DNA of 8,093 nucleotides from Spirochaetota bacterium (GTDB lineage: Bacteria; Spirochaetota; UBA4802; JAFGJZ01). The DNA lies in NCBI GenBank assembly GCA_023396665.1, contig JAEWVL010000077.1, positions 1-8,093 on the forward strand, given 5' to 3'. The notes beneath the pieces were generated by a model. It saw nothing but the letters and a program-made list of their open reading frames with translations, was not told the origin of the DNA and did no database searches. This document shows positions 4,603 through 8,093 of the stretch, in pieces (positions within the stretch are counted from its first letter, which is position 1; every line of letters begins with the position of its first letter). Both the position numbers and the translations under genes were made by a program.

Positions 4603-5793
4603 TTTTTTGTGCAGTCGTTCAATTCTTTTCTGAAATTGTTCAGAGTAGTGGTTTTGTTGCCGTGTATCAAGATTCTCCCCATGGGGAGCGTAAAGATTCT
4701 TTTCAATGAGAGCAATAGCCTCTTCGCAAAGGGCCAGCGCCTCGAGCGGAGAGGCTTTTTTATGCTCCTTATATTTCGCGAGTTCCGCGAGCGAAAAAAG
4801 CGAGCGATTTTTCTGCCAGAACGCAATCGCCTTCTCCCACTCGTCGGCACGCTTGAGCGTAATCGAGTATTTTTGAAAAACCGATTCGTCTTCGAGCAGT
4901 GAAGGCCCGAGATAGTCAACCACATCAAGAAACAGCGAAGGATTGATCCTGTAAAGATAGGGGGCCAGATTTCCCAGCGGGGCTTTGTCGATTTCATCGA
5001 AACGGCGGGCGTCGAGCGAATCAAATATTTTCGACAGTACCGTCATCAGCGAGAAGAGATGTTCGATGTCGAGGCGGTTATGAAGAGCCGCTCCCTCAAG
5101 TTTTGCGCACTCACCGGTTTTCTGATAATCGAAGAATATATCCGGCATCATCCACCCCGGAATATCATCGACACGATGTACGCCGAGAACCATGCGCTCG
5201 AGGGTCTGCAGGGCGCAGTCTTCGAAAAGAGATTTGAACACTCTGCGTGATGGCGTAATCAGATCGCACACCGCTATTTCTACGGGAAAGCCGTATACCC
5301 GGTTGAGCCGGTAGCGGTTTTTAATGAGGGGAATGTCGAAGCTCTTGCCGTTGAAGACAACGATCATCTTCGAGCGCCTGAAAAAATCGTTCATGTACGT
5401 AAGCATTGCGCGTTCGAGATCGTATGACTTCAGAAAGAGCTGCTCGGTAATGAAATCGCTGCCGTCGATGTAGCCGATGCCGCAAAGAAATGCATAATTG
5501 CCGGTTCCTGTGGAAAGCGAGGTCGTTTCTGTGTCGAAGAAGAGCAGCTGTTCGGCATCGACGCCGGGCAGTTTCAGATGTTTCAGAAGGGCTTCGAATT
5601 CGCTGCCGGTGTCCGGCGGTAGCAGTTCGGCCAGCGCTTTGCGGTATTCACGGCGAAAGACGCTTCCCTCGGGTGTTTCCAGCTCATCGAAGGGCAGGGG
5701 CTGCGAAGTGCCCTCGTGTGTATTCACCTCGGGGGGGGATTCGTGCACGGATTGTTTTTTTGCGTAAAGACCGAGTTTTGACGAAATATCCAT
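4573..5793 (-). CDS. YprB-family RNase H-like exonuclease with helical C-terminal repeat region
   Basis: This is a predicted metal-dependent 3'-5' exonuclease of the DnaQ/RNase H superfamily, acting on nucleic acid in the cytoplasm. The exonuclease domain spans about residues 80-255. Motif I is LLFFDTETTSLSTGTGNYAF, with Asp87 and Glu89. Motif II is VVFNGKSFDIPLIKNR, with Asp153. Motif III is LHNRLDIEHLF, with His238 and Asp242, so all metal ligands are present. The DTETTSLS...GTGNYAFLCGIGY wording is characteristic of the YprB group (PF13482). Residues 1-80 are a low-complexity, charged N-terminal extension. Residues 300-395 are helical and TPR-like (RADEWEKAIAFWQKNRSLF, EALALCEEAIALIEKN). 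The ribosome binding site is weak (GGGA about 10 bases before ATG). In Bacillus the homologue neighbours a DEAD-box helicase; none is present here, so its partner is unknown. It is divergent from the membrane protein gene at 5972. Confidence 0.9.
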   Translation of the reverse strand: MDISSKLGLYAKKQSVHESPPEVNTHEGTSQPLPFDELETPEGSVFRREYRKALAELLPPDTGSEFEALLKHLKLPGVDAEQLLFFDTETTSLSTGTGNYAFLCGIGYIDGSDFITEQLFLKSYDLERAMLTYMNDFFRRSKMIVVFNGKSFDIPLIKNRYRLNRVYGFPVEIAVCDLITPSRRVFKSLFEDCALQTLERMVLGVHRVDDIPGWMMPDIFFDYQKTGECAKLEGAALHNRLDIEHLFSLMTVLSKIFDSLDARRFDEIDKAPLGNLAPYLYRINPSLFLDVVDYLGPSLLEDESVFQKYSITLKRADEWEKAIAFWQKNRSLFSLAELAKYKEHKKASPLEALALCEEAIALIEKNLYAPHGENLDTRQQNHYSEQFQKRIERLHKKSENRANPRF

Positions 5794-5874
5794 CGCTTAT
5801 TGTCCCGTGATGCAGAATCAATCCAGAAAAGCCGCGGCGTAATGTTCTGACAAGAGTAATTTAGGGAAAAAGTG

Positions 5875-5903
5875 TTGCGGTCTTATCTGCGAACTGCTAT
5901 GGT
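5875..5903 (+). promoter_or_regulatory. Promoter candidate for the PF06541 membrane protein gene
   Basis: TTGCGG (5875-5880), a 17-bp spacer and TATGGT (5898-5903) give a sigma-70-like site. A TG at 5895-5896, one base before the -10 hexamer, makes it an extended -10 promoter, which would offset the poor -35. Transcription would begin near 5910, about 60 bases before the GTG start at 5972. Confidence 0.45.
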
Positions 5904-5971
5904 ATTGGCTTCGTGAATCATACATTTCGCAAGTGCATCATTCAAAAAAAAAGATTCAGCGGAGGCTTCGT

Positions 5972-6532
5972 GTGGACGTCTGTGCTAAAAGTAAAAAACT
6001 GTTTCTGTACTTCATGATGTATGCCTTTATCGGATGGTGTTACGAAGTGTTTCTCGAGGTCGTTGTGTACCGCTGGGGTTTTAGCAACAGGGGCTTTCTG
6101 TTCGGACCGTATTTGCCGGTCTACGGTTTCGGAGCGATCGCCTTTGTTCTGTGTTTCGGCGCTCTGCTGAAGAGAAAAGAGAAGGGTTGCCTGAAATTCG
6201 TAAAACCGCTGCTGATTTTTCTCGCCTGTATGCTGCTTGCCACCGCAATCGAACTCGTTACCAGCTACATAATGGAATTTTTCTGCGGAAGCTGGCCCTG
6301 GCAAACCTACCGTGATTATAAAATTAATTTTCAGGGAAGAATAGCGCTTTCTCCTTCGATTCGATTCGGTTTAGGCGGAATGTTTTTTCTGTACGTGCTG
6401 CAGCCGCTGTTCGAAAAGGCAGTCGCGAAATTGTCACCCCTCATGCTTAATGTGGTATTCTACAGTGCCGCTTTTCTGATCACTGTTGATCTGCTGCTCA
6501 AAATAGTTATTCTGGTTTCGCAGTCCGGGTAA
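5972..6532 (+). CDS. PF06541-type (CmpB-like) multispanning membrane protein
   Basis: This is an inner-membrane protein of the family labelled putative ABC-transporter type IV (PF06541); its true activity is not established. Hallmarks are FIGWCYEVFLE (19-29), the FSNRGFLFGPYLPVYGFGAI block (37-56), IELVTSYIMEFFCGSWPW (93-110) and the INFQGRIALSPSIRFGLGG stretch (118-136). About five hydrophobic segments are visible, near residues 10-30, 49-66, 79-98, 133-148 and 160-182. GTG at 5972 is chosen as the start because GGAGG (5961-5965) lies six bases upstream and the family's conserved region starts soon after. A longer frame from GTG at 5933 adds a basic 13-residue leader but has no ribosome binding site. 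No ABC ATPase gene is nearby. It stands alone, divergent from the exonuclease gene and convergent with the next operon. Confidence 0.85.
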   Translation: MDVCAKSKKLFLYFMMYAFIGWCYEVFLEVVVYRWGFSNRGFLFGPYLPVYGFGAIAFVLCFGALLKRKEKGCLKFVKPLLIFLACMLLATAIELVTSYIMEFFCGSWPWQTYRDYKINFQGRIALSPSIRFGLGGMFFLYVLQPLFEKAVAKLSPLMLNVVFYSAAFLITVDLLLKIVILVSQSG

Positions 6533-6539
6533 GGGCTTT

Positions 6540-6566
6540 GCGGCAGCCGCTTCGGGCGACTGCCGT
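6540..6566. terminator. GC-rich hairpin between convergent genes
   Basis: CGGCAGCCGC (6541-6550) pairs with GCGACTGCCG (6556-6565) around a five-base TTCGG loop, with one C/A mismatch; G6540 and T6566 can extend the stem. It fills the 42-bp gap between two genes that end facing each other, so it can serve both. There is no T-tract on either side. Confidence 0.7.
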
Positions 6567-6574
6567 GAAGGTGC

Positions 6575-7180
6575 TTAATATGAATAAACGGTACGCAGCA
6601 GCGGCGAGTCAAACATGTCTCCCGGTGATATGACCGTTTCGTTCAGCGGAATTTTTTTGCCGTAGCGTTCTTCAAGTTTTTTCCTGCCGTCGGGGTTGTT
6701 CAGATTAAAATCTTTCAGCTTTTTGGGTCGGCCGATTTCGATACCCAGAGCACGTTTGTAAATTTTCCATACCAGCTCAGAGCAATACACGCGCTCGTCC
6801 GACCAGCCGAAGTAAATGTCATAGTCCTTTCCATCGAACTTCAGCGCCTCTTTCTGCATTTTGGCAAGGTTTTCCGGTGTCAGCACTTCAGAAGCGTTCT
6901 TCAGCCGCTTTATGACACAGTGTTCCTTAACCCCGCGTTTGATCCACAAATCGAGCCGAGTCAGCTTAACCGGCTGTACAGCCTCGTAGACGTAATTGAC
7001 CCCGTTGAACCTGGTCACAAGACCCATGTGGCTGTACTGTGACCCGGTCGCAATCTGAATAGCCCGGCTCTGTGATGAGCGCGATATCTGAAAAATGATA
7101 TCGCCGTGTTGAATATCAGGCTCAGCACGAACACCGCAGGAGAGCAGAAACAGTATAAGAACCGGAACAATTATTTTCAT
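6575..7180 (-). CDS. YiiX-like permuted papain-fold hydrolase, secreted or lipoprotein
   Basis: This is a predicted cysteine amidase/peptidase of the YiiX/YebB-like group (permuted NlpC/P60-papain fold, PF05708). Visible signatures are HGDIIFQIS (25-33); SQYSHMGLV, with catalytic His51; YVYEAVQPV, with Glu66; and DERVYCSELVWKIY, with nucleophile Cys133 followed by Ser-Glu. The spacing and length (201 residues) fit the family. The first 19 residues are a signal sequence. LLSC around Cys15 reads as a lipobox, while VRA at 17-19 would suit signal peptidase I, so anchored and free forms are both possible. The substrate may be a peptide, lipid or amide bond in the envelope; family members are poorly characterised. 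Its ATG overlaps the stop of the upstream protease gene as ATGA, and it has only a weak ribosome binding site, so translation probably depends on that gene. Confidence 0.88.
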   Translation of the reverse strand: MKIIVPVLILFLLSCGVRAEPDIQHGDIIFQISRSSQSRAIQIATGSQYSHMGLVTRFNGVNYVYEAVQPVKLTRLDLWIKRGVKEHCVIKRLKNASEVLTPENLAKMQKEALKFDGKDYDIYFGWSDERVYCSELVWKIYKRALGIEIGRPKKLKDFNLNNPDGRKKLEERYGKKIPLNETVISPGDMFDSPLLRTVYSY

Positions 7181-8088
7181 TGCAAGTGATCCATCATAAT
7201 ATTTTCTCCGCTGATAAAACGGTCATAGATAAACAGAAACAGATTTGCAAAGACGAGTGCGATGATGCCCGAAAATCCGGTGATGCCAGTCGTCAGATCG
7301 TTTCCCCCTGCAATGAGTAAAATCGAAAGACCGGCTGTTCCGTTCAGCGTTCCGTGCATGATAGACGAGGCTATCACCGATTTCGCTTTTATTGTTATAT
7401 AAACGAAAATCGGGCTAAGAAGAATGCACCATGCGATCATCATCAAAACACCGATTCGCGGATGTTCCGGGTAATTGTGTCCCATCAGTATGAGCGGCGC
7501 GTGCCACAGACCCCAGATGCATCCGATCAGAAATGAGGCCTTAAAAAATCGCATTTTTGTAAAGGACTTCAGTAAAAAGCCGCGCCAGGCCAGCTCTTCG
7601 CCGAAAGCGAATAACACATTTATGGAAACACCGGCGAGCATTCCCTGAAGCGCGGAAAACAAGAGGGGGGGCAGCGGAAAAGCGCGAAGCGACTCTTTCG
7701 CTGCTTCGATTTGCTGCGGGCTCATTTTCGAGGCGAAACGGCTGAAGTATCCCCCCATATCAGGAGTATAAGTGACATCGGGAAAAAGGAGTGATATGCC
7801 GAACGCAAGCATGCTGAGAACGGGCATAAGAAACCAGGCGACAAGAAACCATCGGTTCAGCCTGAATGAAATCATGAGATCGTTCGCGATTTTTTCTTTC
7901 AGATAAAATTTTTTGACGATGAGTACGCAAAGTGCCGGTACAAACATGTAAGCGCTAGCCAGCGTGACAAATGCCACCGAGTCATTACGAAGACCGCCGA
8001 ACAGAAAAGGAAACGCCATCGCGTAACTGATGAAAAACGCAAGACCTATAAAAATCATTAACGCTTTTGTTGATTTTGAATATTGCAT
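7177..8088 (-). CDS. CPBP (CAAX/Rce1-like) intramembrane metalloprotease
   Basis: This is a predicted glutamate-type intramembrane endopeptidase of the CPBP/ABI family. The three family motifs are intact: GEELAWRGFLL with Glu164, Glu165 and Arg169; GLWHAPLILMGH with His196; and IMHGTLNG with His245 and Asn249. About eight hydrophobic segments are visible, with a more polar stretch around residues 105-140 (TYTPDMGGYFSRF...SPQQIEAAKESLRAF) between early membrane helices. The 303-residue length is usual. The start ATG lies five bases from the window edge, so its ribosome binding site is out of view, and the frame stays open upstream, leaving the exact N-terminus unproven. Bacterial relatives process peptides, mature lipoproteins or regulate membrane proteins; none of these roles can be chosen here. 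It overlaps the YiiX-like gene by four bases and is its likely operon partner. Confidence 0.92.
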   Translation of the reverse strand: MQYSKSTKALMIFIGLAFFISYAMAFPFLFGGLRNDSVAFVTLASAYMFVPALCVLIVKKFYLKEKIANDLMISFRLNRWFLVAWFLMPVLSMLAFGISLLFPDVTYTPDMGGYFSRFASKMSPQQIEAAKESLRAFPLPPLLFSALQGMLAGVSINVLFAFGEELAWRGFLLKSFTKMRFFKASFLIGCIWGLWHAPLILMGHNYPEHPRIGVLMMIAWCILLSPIFVYITIKAKSVIASSIMHGTLNGTAGLSILLIAGGNDLTTGITGFSGIIALVFANLFLFIYDRFISGENIMMDHLQ

Positions 8089-8093
8089 GAAAA

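Noticed and set aside
4494..5024. 176-codon minus-strand open frame overlapping the exonuclease gene
   Set aside because: It is a different frame of the same strand as the exonuclease C-terminal region; the product is an Arg/Ser-rich string without domains.
5490..5810. Plus-strand frames of 89 and 106 codons opposite the exonuclease N-terminus
   Set aside because: Both are shadows of the exonuclease frame, and the Arg/Ala/Val-rich translation has no recognisable feature.
1..8093. Defence island, prophage, CRISPR or integrative element
   Set aside because: No repeat array, integrase, transposase, toxin-antitoxin pair or phage structural gene is visible; the exonuclease and protease genes alone do not make such a case.

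Overview
The window looks like chromosomal DNA from a diderm (Gram-negative-type) bacterium of moderate GC content. The basis is a signal-peptide-bearing outer-membrane beta-barrel porin, two to three lipoproteins with clear lipoboxes, and ordinary Shine-Dalgarno sites. The phylum is not resolved. The mix of an OprP/O-like porin, a PF06541-type membrane protein and a YprB-type exonuclease would fit Fibrobacterota, Spirochaetota, Desulfobacterota-like lineages or relatives, but nothing in the DNA decides this. No tRNA, rRNA, insertion sequence, CRISPR array or phage gene was seen.

Layout. Positions 1-72 may hold the last codons of an upstream gene. Positions 73-190 are a leader with a long imperfect hairpin and a promoter-like element. 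Next come two co-directional genes, a porin (191-1384) and a glycoside hydrolase family 43 lipoprotein (1460-2527), probably a small glycan-use operon. A strong hairpin (2541-2604) separates them from a convergent gene (3898-2624) for a large, acidic, beta-helix-like lipoprotein of unknown role. About 540 bp of AT-rich, gene-poor DNA (3899-4440) follows. It holds overlapping divergent promoter candidates, a diverged second copy of the porin-leader element and a nested palindrome, and ends at a small 53-codon ORF (4441-4602) with a very good ribosome binding site. That ORF runs tail-to-tail into, and overlaps by 30 bp, a YprB-family RNase H-like exonuclease gene (5793-4573). A divergent gene (5972-6532, GTG start) encodes a PF06541-type multispanning membrane protein. 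A second hairpin (6540-6566) separates it from a convergent, translationally coupled pair read leftward: a CPBP/CAAX intramembrane protease (8088-7177) and a secreted YiiX-like papain-fold hydrolase (7180-6575).

How the genes may work together. The porin and GH43 enzyme plausibly handle uptake and trimming of arabinose- or xylose-containing oligosaccharides at the cell surface or in the periplasm. The protease and YiiX-like hydrolase share an ATGA overlap and so are probably made together, but their substrate is unknown. The beta-helix lipoprotein, the exonuclease and the PF06541 protein appear as separate transcription units. I do not see a clearly new multi-gene system. The most unusual signals are the duplicated leader element (129-174 and 4094-4138), the small ORF and the structured intergenic region around them, and the two-hydrolase operon.
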